Source of the DNA: Amycolatopsis acidiphila
Lineage (GTDB): Bacteria; Actinomycetota; Actinomycetes; Mycobacteriales; Pseudonocardiaceae
DNA: 64,000 nt
NCBI RefSeq assembly: GCF_021391495.1
Contig: NZ_CP090063.1
Location: 7,440,001 to 7,504,000 of the forward strand
Reading direction: 5' to 3'
In this document: in pieces, positions 34,481-43,573 of the stretch
Layout of the letters: each line of letters opens with the position of its first letter
How positions within the stretch are numbered: position 1 is the stretch's first letter
The notes under the pieces: model-generated
What the model was told of the DNA's origin: nothing
The model's input: the letters and a program-made list of their open reading frames with translations, nothing else
The model's database searches: none
Translations under genes and position numbers: made by a program

Positions 34481-36229
34481 ATGCGTATCGGCAAACTCGT
34501 GGTCGCGCTCCTCGTCGCGGCCCTGACCCTGCCAGGAGCGAGCGCCATCGCCGAGGTGCACCAGCAGCCGTGGGCGGGCCGGTTCGACCGGCCGCAGCAC
34601 GGCTTCGCGCCCGCGAACACCGTGCTGCGCGAAGGCAGTCCCAGCGACGCCGGCCTCGACGCGGCCCCGATCCGGGCGGCCGAGCAGTTCCTGACGAGCT
34701 GGGCGCAGAACGATCCGGCGACCGGGCATCCGCACTTCTCCGGCGCCGTCGGCCTGCTCGCGCACGACGGCGTGATCGTGGACCGGTACGCGACCGGCCA
34801 GGCGCTGCGGTACGCCGACGCCGCGGGCACCGAGCTGCCCGCGGACCAGCAGGTGCCGATGCGCGCGGACACGATCTTCGACATGGCCTCGATCACCAAG
34901 CTGTTCACCTCGATCGCGGTCATGCAGCTGGTCGAAGCCGGTCAGGTGGACCTGACCGCGCCGGTCGCGCGGTACCTGCCGGAGTTCGCCACGAACGGCA
35001 AGCAGGACGTCACCGTCGAGCAGCTGCTGACGCACACGTCCGGTCTCGACGCCGATCCCACGCCGTCGTTGTGGCAGGGCTATGCCGACATCCCGGCACG
35101 GCGCAAGGCGGTGCTCGACAGCCCGCTGGTGCACCAGCCGGGCACGGCCTACCTGTACTCGGACATCAACCTGATGACGCTCGGCTTCCTGGTCGAGCAG
35201 CTCACGGGTGCCCCGCTGGACCAGGTCGTGCGCGAGCGCATCACGCAGCCGCTGGGCATGACCGACACCGGCTACAACCCGCCGGCGAGCAAGCTCGGGC
35301 GGACCGCCGCGACCGAGTACGAGGCGGACCCGCCGCGCGGGCTGGTCCGCGGCCAGGTCCACGACGAGAACGCCTGGGCGCTCGGCGGCGTGTCGGGGCA
35401 CGCGGGCATCTTCTCGACCGCCGGGGACATGGCCGTGCTCGCCCAGACGATCCTCGACGGGGGCAGCTACCACGGGGCGCGGATCCTGCGGCCGGACACG
35501 GTGCAGCAGATGCTGACCGACTACAACCAGGCGTTCCCCGGCAACGACCACGGGCTCGGGTTCGAGCTGGACCAGATGTTCTACATGGGCGCGCTGTCCT
35601 CGCCGGTGACAGCGGGGCACACCGGGTTCACCGGGACCACGCTGGTGATCGACCCGGAGTCACGCTCGATCGCGATCCTGCTGACGAACCGGGTCCATCC
35701 GAGTCGGAACTGGGGCTCGATCAACCTCGCCAGGGAAACCTGGGCGACCTCGCTGGCCCGCGCGATGGCGGTGCTGCCGGTGCGCGGGCCCGACGCCTGG
35801 TTCAGCGGGATCGGCAATCTCAGCACCGCGACGCTGACGACTCCGGCGTTACATCCGACGGGTGCGACGCGCGTCGAATTCGACGCGTTCGTCGACACGG
35901 AGGCCACCGATCCGCTCGTTCTGGAGTCCAGCACGGACGGGATTACCTGGCAGCCGGTGCCGTTACAGGCCTCCGGGCCGGGCGCTCCGGCGGGCACGGT
36001 GACGGCGTTGAGCGGACACGGCCATCGCTCCTGGTGGCGGGTGGCGGCACAATTACCGGCGGCCGGTCAGGTGATTCTTCGCTGGCGGTACACGACCGAC
36101 ACCTCGTACACCGGGCGGGGCGTGTCGGTGGACGGTGTACGAGTAACCAGCACCAACGGCATCCTGTTGGACGGTGAACGCCTTTCACCCTCACTCTCCG
36201 CAGTTGGATGGGCGCGCAAATCACGATGA
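34481..36229 (+). CDS. Exported serine hydrolase of the beta-lactamase/AmiE family
   Basis: 582 residues with a signal peptide (MRIGKLVVALLVAALTLPGASA). The class C beta-lactamase-like fold has SxxK as SITK, the Tyr motif as YSD in YLYSDINL, and HTG in GHTGFTG. In the B. subtilis mur cluster the equivalent, AmiE (YbbE), is an N-acetylmuramyl-L-Ala amidase, and the order nagZ-namZ-amiE is kept here, so removal of the peptide from MurNAc is the best guess. The last 130 or so residues form an extra beta-rich domain (VEFDAFVDTEATDPLVLESSTDGITW) of unknown role, absent from short homologues. ATG is 7 bp after the namZ stop. Confidence 0.85.
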   Translation: MRIGKLVVALLVAALTLPGASAIAEVHQQPWAGRFDRPQHGFAPANTVLREGSPSDAGLDAAPIRAAEQFLTSWAQNDPATGHPHFSGAVGLLAHDGVIVDRYATGQALRYADAAGTELPADQQVPMRADTIFDMASITKLFTSIAVMQLVEAGQVDLTAPVARYLPEFATNGKQDVTVEQLLTHTSGLDADPTPSLWQGYADIPARRKAVLDSPLVHQPGTAYLYSDINLMTLGFLVEQLTGAPLDQVVRERITQPLGMTDTGYNPPASKLGRTAATEYEADPPRGLVRGQVHDENAWALGGVSGHAGIFSTAGDMAVLAQTILDGGSYHGARILRPDTVQQMLTDYNQAFPGNDHGLGFELDQMFYMGALSSPVTAGHTGFTGTTLVIDPESRSIAILLTNRVHPSRNWGSINLARETWATSLARAMAVLPVRGPDAWFSGIGNLSTATLTTPALHPTGATRVEFDAFVDTEATDPLVLESSTDGITWQPVPLQASGPGAPAGTVTALSGHGHRSWWRVAAQLPAAGQVILRWRYTTDTSYTGRGVSVDGVRVTSTNGILLDGERLSPSLSAVGWARKSR

Positions 36230-36342
36230 ATGGCATACACGTTTCACGCATCCAGCGGCATAGCATGCGGCCGGGGACTCCCTAGCACCGGTCGAACGCC
36301 GAGGGCTACCGACGATCGTTGGCTGTTTCGGGAACCACAGCA

Positions 36343-36408
36343 AGTTGCCAAGTCGTTAACAAGTAGACGTTAACAACTTTGACCTGGTTGGCGACTTTCT
36401 GGGCAACT
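36343..36408. promoter_or_regulatory. Compound operator-like region upstream of murR
   Basis: Direct repeats CGTTAACAA at 36354-36362 and 36368-36376 (14 bp apart) lie inside outer inverted arms AGTTGCCAAGTCG (36343-36355) and CGACTTTCTGGGCAACT (36392-36408). The two GTTAAC palindromes also form a dyad. A MurR-type regulator is encoded next door, so this is the best candidate operator. Confidence 0.6.
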
Positions 36409-36482
36409 GAGTCAGCGCAGCTCGGACGTGCAGGGCGGACGAGTTGCGATCATCCCGAAGGATGTGGGTAGCCTTGTCGCAA

Positions 36483-37475
36483 ATGCCTACGGTTAGTAAC
36501 TTTCCCACGGCAACAGATACCGATTCCGTAACTGCTCCGGCACCGACGGAATCCGTTCCGGCCGTCAGAGAGTCCGATGCCAGCCCACTGGTGCGGATTC
36601 GCTCGCTGCTGCCCGGATTGGCGCGGGCGGAACAGCGCGTAGCCAAGGTCGTGCTCGACGACCCGTCGTCCGTCGCCCGGCGCAGCATCACCGAGGTGGC
36701 ACTCTCCGCGAACACCAGCGAGACGACCGTCACCCGGTTCTGCAAGGCCGTCGGTGTTGGCGGCTACCCGCAGTTACGGATCGCGCTCGCCGCGGACACC
36801 GCACGGACCGAGGCGCGGTCCAGCCGCAACCTCGGCGGCGAGATCGGCCTGGACGACGACCTGGCCGCCGTCGTGGGCAAGGTGAGCTTCGCCGACGCCC
36901 GCGCGGTCGAGGAAACCGCCGACCAGCTCGACGTCGCGACGCTGGAGCGCGTGATCGCCCTGCTCGCCCAGGCCGGCCGGACCGACGTCTACGGCGTCGG
37001 CGCCAGCGCCTTCGTCGCCGCCGACCTGCAGCAGAAGCTGCACCGCATCGGCCGCATCTGCTTCTCCTGGTCCGACACGCACATCATGCTCACCTCGGCC
37101 GCCGTGCTCGGCCCCGGCGACGTCGCCATCGGCGTCTCGCACACCGGCGCGACGACGGACACCGTCGAGGCGCTGCGGGTCGCGCGTGAGCACGGCGCCA
37201 GCACGGTCGCGCTGACGAACTTCCCGCGCTCCCCGATCACCGAGGTCGCCGACCACGTGATCACCACGGCGGCGCGCGAGACCACCTTCCGGTCGGGCGC
37301 GACGGCGAGCCGGATCGCGCAGCTGACGGTCATCGACTGCCTGTTCATCGGCGTGGCCCAGCGCCACATGGAGTCGGCTTCCCAGGCGCTGGACGCCACC
37401 CGGGAGGCGGTCGGCACGCACCGGCTCGGGGTGCGGCCGGATGGCAGGAGGCGTCCCCGAGAAACCGGTAAGTGA
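36483..37475 (+). CDS. murR: MurR/RpiR-family transcriptional regulator
   Basis: 330 residues. N-terminal RpiR helix-turn-helix (SITEVALSANTSETTVTRFCKAVG) and C-terminal SIS domain (VYGVGASAFVAADLQQKLHRIG) that binds sugar phosphate, in MurR MurNAc-6-phosphate. The frame opens at 36444, but ATG 36483 is preferred: a -10-like TAGCCT (36469-36474) ends 8 nt before it, indicating a leaderless message. It overlaps a possible GTG of murQ at its stop. The context of nagZ, namZ and murQ makes MurNAc-6P the likely effector. Confidence 0.88.
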   Translation: MPTVSNFPTATDTDSVTAPAPTESVPAVRESDASPLVRIRSLLPGLARAEQRVAKVVLDDPSSVARRSITEVALSANTSETTVTRFCKAVGVGGYPQLRIALAADTARTEARSSRNLGGEIGLDDDLAAVVGKVSFADARAVEETADQLDVATLERVIALLAQAGRTDVYGVGASAFVAADLQQKLHRIGRICFSWSDTHIMLTSAAVLGPGDVAIGVSHTGATTDTVEALRVAREHGASTVALTNFPRSPITEVADHVITTAARETTFRSGATASRIAQLTVIDCLFIGVAQRHMESASQALDATREAVGTHRLGVRPDGRRRPRETGK

Positions 37476-37486
37476 GCGGAACTGAA

Positions 37487-38425
37487 ATGAGGCGCATGAT
37501 GGCGGTGCCGAGTCAGGTAGTGCACGTCGATTCCCCGACCGAGCAACGAAACCCCCGGACGACCGACATCGACCGCTTGCCGACCCTCGGCATCCTCGGC
37601 GTGATCAACGCGGAGGACCGCCGGGTGCCCGAAGCCGTCGGCGACGTGCTGCCCGAGATCGCCGCCGCGGTGGACTACGCGGTGGAGGCGCTGCGGGACG
37701 GGCACCGGGTGCACTACGTCGGCGCAGGCACCTCCGGGCGTCTGGCCGTCCTCGACGCCGCCGAACTCGTGCCGACCTACAACGTGCCCGACGACTGGTT
37801 CGTGGCACACCACGCGGGCGGCGCACAGGCGTTGCAGAAGGCCGTCGAGAACGCGGAGGACGACGCCAAGGGCGGCGCGGCTGAGCTTTCGGCCGCGGTC
37901 GAGCCGGGCGACTTCGTCCTCGGCCTGACCGCGTCCGGGCGCACTCCGTACGTCCTCGGCGCACTGCTCGCCGCGAGCCGCAAGGGCGCGCACACTGGTC
38001 TCATCTCGGGCAATCCGCGCGCGATGCGGCCGGCCGGGGTTGACGTGCTCATCGCCGTCGACACCGGGCCGGAGGTCATCGCCGGGTCCACCCGGATGAA
38101 GGCGGGCACCGCGCAGAAGACGATCCTCACGGCGTTCTCGACAGCCACGATGATCAAGCTCGGCCGCACCTACTCCAACCTGATGGTCAGCATGCGCGCC
38201 ACGAACGCGAAGCTGCGCGGGCGGACGCTGCGCATCCTCAGTGAGGCGACCGGCGCGACCGACCAGGAGTGCGCCGACGCGCTCGCCGAGGCCGACGGTG
38301 ACCTCAAGGTGGCGCTGGTGCACCTGCTGTGCGGAGTGGACGCACACACCGCGGCGGCCATGCTCGCGGCGAACGGTGGGCACGTGCGGGACGCCGTGAA
38401 CGCCTGCGCGGCCTGCTCGGCGTAG
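37487..38425 (+). CDS. murQ: N-acetylmuramic acid 6-phosphate etherase
   Basis: 312 residues. Cleaves the lactyl ether of MurNAc-6P to give GlcNAc-6P and D-lactate in the cytoplasm. Characteristic blocks: DSPTEQRNPRTTDID, VGAGTSGRLAVLDAAE with the SIS site, and GPEVIAGSTRMKAGTAQK. Start is between GTG 37472, which shares GTGA with the murR stop, and ATG 37487; I chose the ATG because the residues before DSPTEQRNP are already longer than usual. It implies a supply of MurNAc-6P, yet no PTS, ABC importer or MurNAc kinase lies in the cluster. Confidence 0.93.
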   Translation: MRRMMAVPSQVVHVDSPTEQRNPRTTDIDRLPTLGILGVINAEDRRVPEAVGDVLPEIAAAVDYAVEALRDGHRVHYVGAGTSGRLAVLDAAELVPTYNVPDDWFVAHHAGGAQALQKAVENAEDDAKGGAAELSAAVEPGDFVLGLTASGRTPYVLGALLAASRKGAHTGLISGNPRAMRPAGVDVLIAVDTGPEVIAGSTRMKAGTAQKTILTAFSTATMIKLGRTYSNLMVSMRATNAKLRGRTLRILSEATGATDQECADALAEADGDLKVALVHLLCGVDAHTAAAMLAANGGHVRDAVNACAACSA

Positions 38426-38455
38426 CAGCACGCGCCGGCTGGCGGGGGTGGGCCG

Positions 38456-39181
38456 TCAGCCGGCAGCTTCGGCGATGCCGCGCGCTTCCCGCGCGCCCTT
38501 CTCCATCGCGTCGCAGCAGAACAGCAGCCAGCTGCGCACGCCTTCCGGTTCGCCCGTGGCGAAAGCCTCGGCGACCTCGCGGTACTGCGCGATCCGGCGC
38601 AGGCTGGCGACCTCGGGGACGGTCAGCGACTTCGGGTCCGTTCCCGTGGCGACCATCGTCAGCCGGGCTGCCGCCCGCGCCACGACTCCGTCAGCGGAGC
38701 CGAAGGGGCGCAGGGACAGCAACTCGCCGTGCACGACGGCGGCCTGCAACGGGCCCGGGACGGACGTCGCACCGGTGACCAGCTGCGCCAGCAGCTCCAG
38801 GCGGGCGCCGGTTCCGTTGCGGGGGCGGCCCAACGCGTCGGCGTCCGCGACCAGGTCGGCCGCGGCCAGGACGTGCATGCGGGCGAGGGCCTGCGCCGGG
38901 GCGCGACGCCAGGTCGGCAACAGGGACTCCAGCGATTCCGCGACGCGCAGTGCGCCGGCGAGCACGGGGTCCTTGACCGCGGCGTCGGCCGGGATCTCGG
39001 GGTCCGCGCCGTCGATCGCCGCCGAGGCGCGGGCGGCACGGACGGAGGCTTCGGCTGCGGTCGCCGAGCCGCCGCGCAGGTTGGCCGGATGGCGGTGCAC
39101 CGCGAAGACCGCGTCCTGTGCGGACTTCACCGCGGCGGCGACGCCATCGAGTTCGAGCAGCGGGGCGAGCGGATCAGTCAT
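38456..39181 (-). CDS. Fic/DOC-fold protein with degenerate active-site motif
   Basis: 241 residues, all-helical. The segment VVHGELLSLRPFGSADGVVARAA aligns with the Fic motif HPFxxGNGRxxR: Pro-Phe and one Gly are kept, but the catalytic His is Arg and the GNGR anion hole is lost. AMP-transfer is therefore unlikely. Relatives in actinobacteria are often called oxidoreductase without evidence. ATG 39181 overlaps the stop of the phosphoribosyltransferase (ATGA), so the two are co-translated. Confidence 0.75.
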   Translation of the reverse strand: MTDPLAPLLELDGVAAAVKSAQDAVFAVHRHPANLRGGSATAAEASVRAARASAAIDGADPEIPADAAVKDPVLAGALRVAESLESLLPTWRRAPAQALARMHVLAAADLVADADALGRPRNGTGARLELLAQLVTGATSVPGPLQAAVVHGELLSLRPFGSADGVVARAAARLTMVATGTDPKSLTVPEVASLRRIAQYREVAEAFATGEPEGVRSWLLFCCDAMEKGAREARGIAEAAG

Positions 39182-39672
39182 GCGTCCAGCACCTGTCCCG
39201 CTCGCTGGACCACCGGCGGCTGGGCCGACCAGGCGAAGTTGATCCACTTGTCGGTCCGCCGCCACACGTATTCGCACGAGACCTTCGAGTGCGGCTTCTC
39301 GTAGACCACCGCGCACCGCACTTCGGCCACGTGCTCGGCGCAGAAGTCCCGCACCAGCTTCAGGGTGGCACCGGTGTCGGCGACGTCGTCCGCGACGAGC
39401 ACCTTCGCACCCGCGAGGTCCACCGCGTTGGGCACCGGCGGCAGCACCACCGGCAGGTCGAGACGCTGGTCCACGCCCGTGTAGAACTCCACGTTCATCA
39501 CGTGCAGGTTCTTCACGTCGAGCGCGTAGCCCAGCGCACCGGCGACGAACAGGCCGCCACGCGCGATGGACAGGATCAGGTCGGGCTCGTACCCGCTGTC
39601 CGCGATCATCCGCGCCAGCTCCCTGCTGGCCGAACCGAACAACTCCCAGGTGAGCTCTTCCCGCTCAGCCAT
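39178..39672 (-). CDS. Purine-type phosphoribosyltransferase
   Basis: 164 residues. PRPP-binding motif KVLVADDVADTGATLKLV, plus LILSIARGGLFVAGALG and VVYEKPHSKVSCEYVWRRTDKWINFAW at the C-terminal hood. Closest in style to xanthine/hypoxanthine-guanine phosphoribosyltransferases of the Gpt type; the base used cannot be told. ATG 39672 has GGAGGAGG just upstream, so the longer frame is rejected. Operon with the Fic-like gene. Confidence 0.83.
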   Translation of the reverse strand: MAEREELTWELFGSASRELARMIADSGYEPDLILSIARGGLFVAGALGYALDVKNLHVMNVEFYTGVDQRLDLPVVLPPVPNAVDLAGAKVLVADDVADTGATLKLVRDFCAEHVAEVRCAVVYEKPHSKVSCEYVWRRTDKWINFAWSAQPPVVQRAGQVLDA

Positions 39673-39719
39673 TCGCCCTCCTCCGGACCACCGAGTACCG
39701 CGAGCATATGTGGCGCGGA

Positions 39720-39766
39720 AGTGGCCTCGTCCAGTACTCCGAAAGCAGCAGTCGGAAGAGGCCACT
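39720..39766. other. Inverted repeat between the phosphoribosyltransferase and acs genes
   Basis: AGTGGCCTC (39720-39728) and GAGGCCACT (39758-39766), perfect 9-bp arms 29 bp apart. Lies in the divergent promoter region; role unknown. Confidence 0.4.
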
Positions 39767-39920
39767 CGCCTGTCCGGGCGTGCAAGGATGAAAAAGAATC
39801 AGTACATAAGGACCAGGTCGCGAGGCCAGTGTGGCTACGCCCTTTCGCGCTGCGTACAAACGTCGCTACCGTGCTTGCGGCGTATGCCACAGATTCAGAA
39901 ACTTCAGGAGGCCGTGCACC

Positions 39921-41891
39921 ATGACCGAGCAGTCCCCCGGGTTGTCCAATCTGCTCACCGAGAACCGGACATTCCCGCCGAGCGCCGAATTCGCCCGCCA
40001 GGCGAACGCGACCGCTGAGTGGTACGAGCGGGCTGACTCCGATCGTGAGGCGTTTTGGGCGGAGCAGGCGGAGCGGTTGTCGTGGGATACGAAGTGGTCG
40101 CGGGTGGTGGATTGGTCGGGTGCGCCGTTCGCGAAGTGGTTCGTGGGTGGCAAGTTGAATGTGGCTTATAACTGTGTGGATCGGCATGTGGAGGCCGGGC
40201 ACGGGGAGCAGGTCGCGATCCATTGGGTGGGTGAGCCCGGGGATACCCGCGATATCACCTATGGCGAGTTGAAGGACGAGGTGTCCCGGGCGGCGAATGC
40301 GTTGTTGTCGTTGGGGGTGGGTGCGGGGGATCGGGTGGCGATCCAGTTGCAGATGATCCCGGAGGCGATCATCGCGATGTTGGCGTGTGCCCGGATCGGT
40401 GCGTTGCATTCGGTGGTGTTCGGCGGGTTTTCCCCGACGGCGTTGCGTTCGCGGGTGGATGACGCCGAGGCGAAGGTGGTGATCACCTCGGATGGGCAGT
40501 ACCGGCGGGGGAAGGCCGCCCCGATGAAGGCCAACGTCGATGAGGCCCTGGAGGGGGCGGCGTCGGTGCAGAAGGTGGTGGTGGTGCGCCGCACCGGCCA
40601 GGAGGTGCCGATGGCCGAGGGCCGGGATGTGTGGTGGCACGAGCTGGTGGGGGCGGCCTCGAGTGAGCACACGCCGGAGGCGTTCGACGCGGAGCACCCG
40701 TTGTTCATCCTCTACACCAGTGGTACCACCGGGAAACCGAAGGGGATCCTGCACACCTCGGGTGGTTATCTGACCCAGACGGCCTATACCCATCACGTGG
40801 TGTTCGATCACAAGCCGGGTCAGGACGTGTACTGGTGCACCGCGGATATCGGGTGGGTGACGGGGCATTCCTACATCGTGTACGGGCCGTTGGCCAACCG
40901 GGTGACGCAGGTGGTGTACGAGGGCACCCCGAACACCCCGCACGAGGGGCGGCACTGGGAGATCATCCAGAACTACAAGGTGTCGATCTACTACACCGCC
41001 CCCACCCTGATCCGCACGTTCATGAAGTGGGGCGATGACATCCCCGCCAAGTACGACCTCTCCAGCCTGCGGGTGCTGGGCAGCGTCGGGGAGCCGATCA
41101 ACCCGGAGGCGTGGATGTGGTACCGCGAACACATCGGCGCGGGCAAGGCCCCGGTCGTGGACACCTGGTGGCAGACCGAGACCGGGGCGATCATGATCTC
41201 CCCGCTGCCCGGGGTGACCGCGACCAAACCGGGCTCGGCGCAGACCGCGTTGCCGGGGATCTCCGCGATCGTGGTCGACGACGCCGGGAAGGAGGTGCCC
41301 CCGGGCGGGGGCGGCTATCTGGTGCTGGACAAGCCGTGGCCCTCGATGCTGCGCGGGATCTGGGGCGATGAGGAACGGTTCAAGGAAACCTACTGGTCGC
41401 GTTTCGCCGAGGCGGGCTACTACTTCGCCGGGGACGGCGCGAAATACGACAACGACGGCGACATCTGGCTGCTCGGGCGGGTGGATGACGTGATGAACGT
41501 GTCCGGGCACCGCATCTCCACCACCGAGGTCGAGTCCGCGCTGGTGTCACACCCCACCGTCGCCGAAGCCGCCGTGGTCGGTGCCTCCGACGACACCACC
41601 GGCCAGGGCATCGTCGCGTTCGTCATCCTGCGCGGCAACGCCGTCGACGGCGGTGAGGAAGCCGTGCAGGAACTGCGCAACCACGTCGCCAAGGAAATCG
41701 GGCCCATCGCCAAACCCCGCCAGATCATGGTCGTGCCCGAACTACCCAAAACCCGCTCCGGCAAAATCATGCGCCGCCTCCTGCGCGACGTCGCCGAAAA
41801 CCGCCAGATCGGCGACGTCACCACCCTCGCCGACTCCAGCGTCATGGACCTCATCTCGTCCGGGCTGAAGTCGGGCAAGGGCGAGGAATAA
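39921..41891 (+). CDS. acs: Acetyl-CoA synthetase
   Basis: 656 residues. Activates acetate to acetyl-CoA via acetyl-AMP. Motifs: [13 protein letters not shown] (A3), [10 protein letters not shown] (A5), [17 protein letters not shown] with the adenine/ribose contacts, and the C-terminal acetylation motif [10 protein letters not shown] whose Lys is normally controlled by acetylation. AGGAGG lies before ATG 39921. Codon choice shifts inside the gene: the first 900 bp favours G/T-ending codons (GTG, GGT, TTG, GAT), the last 300 bp C/A-ending ones (GTC, CCC, AAA, CGC). Possibly a mosaic or a skew effect. Confidence 0.97.
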   Translation: MTEQSPGLSNLLTENRTFPPSAEFARQANATAEWYERADSDREAFWAEQAERLSWDTKWSRVVDWSGAPFAKWFVGGKLNVAYNCVDRHVEAGHGEQVAIHWVGEPGDTRDITYGELKDEVSRAANALLSLGVGAGDRVAIQLQMIPEAIIAMLACARIGALHSVVFGGFSPTALRSRVDDAEAKVVITSDGQYRRGKAAPMKANVDEALEGAASVQKVVVVRRTGQEVPMAEGRDVWWHELVGAASSEHTPEAFDAEHPLFILYTSGTTGKPKGILHTSGGYLTQTAYTHHVVFDHKPGQDVYWCTADIGWVTGHSYIVYGPLANRVTQVVYEGTPNTPHEGRHWEIIQNYKVSIYYTAPTLIRTFMKWGDDIPAKYDLSSLRVLGSVGEPINPEAWMWYREHIGAGKAPVVDTWWQTETGAIMISPLPGVTATKPGSAQTALPGISAIVVDDAGKEVPPGGGGYLVLDKPWPSMLRGIWGDEERFKETYWSRFAEAGYYFAGDGAKYDNDGDIWLLGRVDDVMNVSGHRISTTEVESALVSHPTVAEAAVVGASDDTTGQGIVAFVILRGNAVDGGEEAVQELRNHVAKEIGPIAKPRQIMVVPELPKTRSGKIMRRLLRDVAENRQIGDVTTLADSSVMDLISSGLKSGKGEE

Positions 41892-41906
41892 CGGCCTGAC
41901 CGACGG

Positions 41907-41943
41907 AAAAGGCCCACCTTCCAGCCGGAAGGTGGGCCTCTTC
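41907..41943. terminator. Terminator between acs and the convergent exported-protein gene
   Basis: Perfect 12-bp hairpin GGCCCACCTTCC / GGAAGGTGGGCC with a 4-nt loop, A run before and TCTT after. Confidence 0.93.
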
Positions 41944-41954
41944 GCCGGATGGAC

Positions 41955-42728
41955 TCAGCCGGTCACGTCGAGGTGGGCCTTGACCGGGGTCGGCGTCGGG
42001 GCCTTGCCGTTGGGCAGGGGCTTGTCGCCGGCCGGGGCCGAATTGCCGTTGGACGGCGAGGCGCTCGGCTTGCTCGGCTTCGTCGGCTTGCTCGTCGTCG
42101 GCTGCGACGTCGGGGTGTCGCCGCCCCCGTTGTCGTCATCGCCGGGCGCGCAGGTGGCCGACGCGAGGTCGATCTTCTGGATGCCGTCGACGTTGATCGA
42201 CACGGCGGTCACGGTGACGGACCCGTCCTTGTGCGTGACCTGCTTGTTCAGCTCGACCGACAGCACGCCGGGCACCTTGACCGCGGTGTTCGGCGGCACC
42301 GCGACGTCCAGCTTGACGTCACCGATCTTCGCCTTGGCCAGCGAGGACGACGCCTTGCCGTTGCCGCACTGCGCCTCGACCGCGGACGCGGTCAGCAGCG
42401 GCCTGCCCACGCCGAGGCCCACCTTCAGGTCGGCGATGCTGGCGCGGGCGGAGCCGGCACCGGCCTGGGCGTTGAGCAGGCGCAGGTCGACCAGATTGGC
42501 CGGCAGCTGCAGCCTGGCGACGGACTCCTGCGAGTAGCCGTCCGAATCGTCGACCAAGGGGGTCGGCTTGATCGTGAGCAGGCCGGACGCGGAGATCGCG
42601 AACGCGGAGTTCACGTCCGAACCGCCGGTGTGCGTCGTCGCGCCCGCGGTGGGAGCGAGAACGGTGCCCGCTACGAGCAGGGCCGACAACGCGCCGATGC
42701 CTCCGGCAACGGCCTTCTTCCTGGACAA
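41955..42728 (-). CDS. Exported protein of unknown function with Pro/Thr/Ser-rich tail
   Basis: 257 residues. Signal peptide SRKKAVAGGIGALSALLVAGTVLAPTAGA. The core (residues 40-180) is beta-rich with two cysteines (EAQCGNGKAS and ASATCAPGDD), and the end is a low-complexity linker (PTSQPTTSKPTKPSKPSASPS) as in wall-associated actinobacterial choice-of-anchor proteins. I prefer TTG 42728, which has GGAGAAAGGTGA upstream; the alternative ATG 42779 overlaps the ldt stop as ATGA but has no ribosome site and gives an overlong n-region. Probably co-transcribed with ldt. Confidence 0.75.
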   Translation of the reverse strand: MSRKKAVAGGIGALSALLVAGTVLAPTAGATTHTGGSDVNSAFAISASGLLTIKPTPLVDDSDGYSQESVARLQLPANLVDLRLLNAQAGAGSARASIADLKVGLGVGRPLLTASAVEAQCGNGKASSSLAKAKIGDVKLDVAVPPNTAVKVPGVLSVELNKQVTHKDGSVTVTAVSINVDGIQKIDLASATCAPGDDDNGGGDTPTSQPTTSKPTKPSKPSASPSNGNSAPAGDKPLPNGKAPTPTPVKAHLDVTG

Positions 42729-42775
42729 CTTATGGTCACCTTTCTCCAGAATTGATTTTCGGGGTGCCCGGCGGC

Positions 42776-43573
42776 TCATGTGATGTTCACGATGGTGCCG
42801 AGCGGCAATTTCACGAGCTGGTCCAGAGCGTCCTGCGGAACACGAATGCAGCCGTCGCTGTTCGCCTTTCCGACGAAACTGTCGTTCGGCCACGTGTGCA
42901 GTCCGACGGTGCCCGGTCCGCCGCCGAAGGTCTCGAGCGAATCGGAGTGATAGCTCAACGGCAGCACAATGGGGCTGTAGGTGTTCTTGGTCTCTTCGAT
43001 CGAGGCGATGATGTAGGCGCGACCCGCCGGCGTCGGGTGTTCCGGCTTCCCGGTTCCGATCGTCCACGAGCCGGTGGCCTTGCCGTTCTCCAGGATCTGG
43101 AGTTTGAAGGTCGCGCGATCGACGGTGATGGCGTAGTCGTTCTGCGCCGTTTCCGCCGCACCATCGGGCACGTGCACCCAGCCCGCGGAGGCGTTCGGCC
43201 TCGTCGGCAGGAGCACCTCGGCCCACTCGGCCTGCTCGCCCACCACGGGCACCCAGGTCGGGGAGCCCATCTGGATGCTGGGCAGCTTCGCGATCGGCTT
43301 TCCGCCGACGGCGTCGTAGACGACCAGATCGCTGCTCGGGTGCAGCACCTTGCCCGCCGTCGCGCCGGCGCCCGCCTGCGGGTCGGTCGGCGCACCGGTG
43401 ACGGTGCCGAAGGTGCTCGCCTCGGGCAACTGCGTCAGGTCCTCCTGGCTCACCGCGACCGGCGTGACATCCGAAGAATCATTTCCGGAACACGCGCCGG
43501 TCAGCAGTGCCAGCGCCGAAACGGCGGCGACCACAAACGACTTCCGGGCGCGCGAAAGCGCACTTTTCTGCAT
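42776..43573 (-). CDS. L,D-transpeptidase lipoprotein (YkuD domain)
   Basis: 265 residues. Makes 3-3 crosslinks or attaches proteins in peptidoglycan outside the membrane. Lipobox LTGAC near residue 28. The C-terminal YkuD domain has GLHTWPN and the catalytic SDGCIRVP, with Asp in place of the more usual His before Gly-Cys. An N-terminal SH3b-like region (VVYDAVGGKPIAKLPSIQMGSPTWVPV) may bind the wall. Confidence 0.9.
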   Translation of the reverse strand: MQKSALSRARKSFVVAAVSALALLTGACSGNDSSDVTPVAVSQEDLTQLPEASTFGTVTGAPTDPQAGAGATAGKVLHPSSDLVVYDAVGGKPIAKLPSIQMGSPTWVPVVGEQAEWAEVLLPTRPNASAGWVHVPDGAAETAQNDYAITVDRATFKLQILENGKATGSWTIGTGKPEHPTPAGRAYIIASIEETKNTYSPIVLPLSYHSDSLETFGGGPGTVGLHTWPNDSFVGKANSDGCIRVPQDALDQLVKLPLGTIVNIT

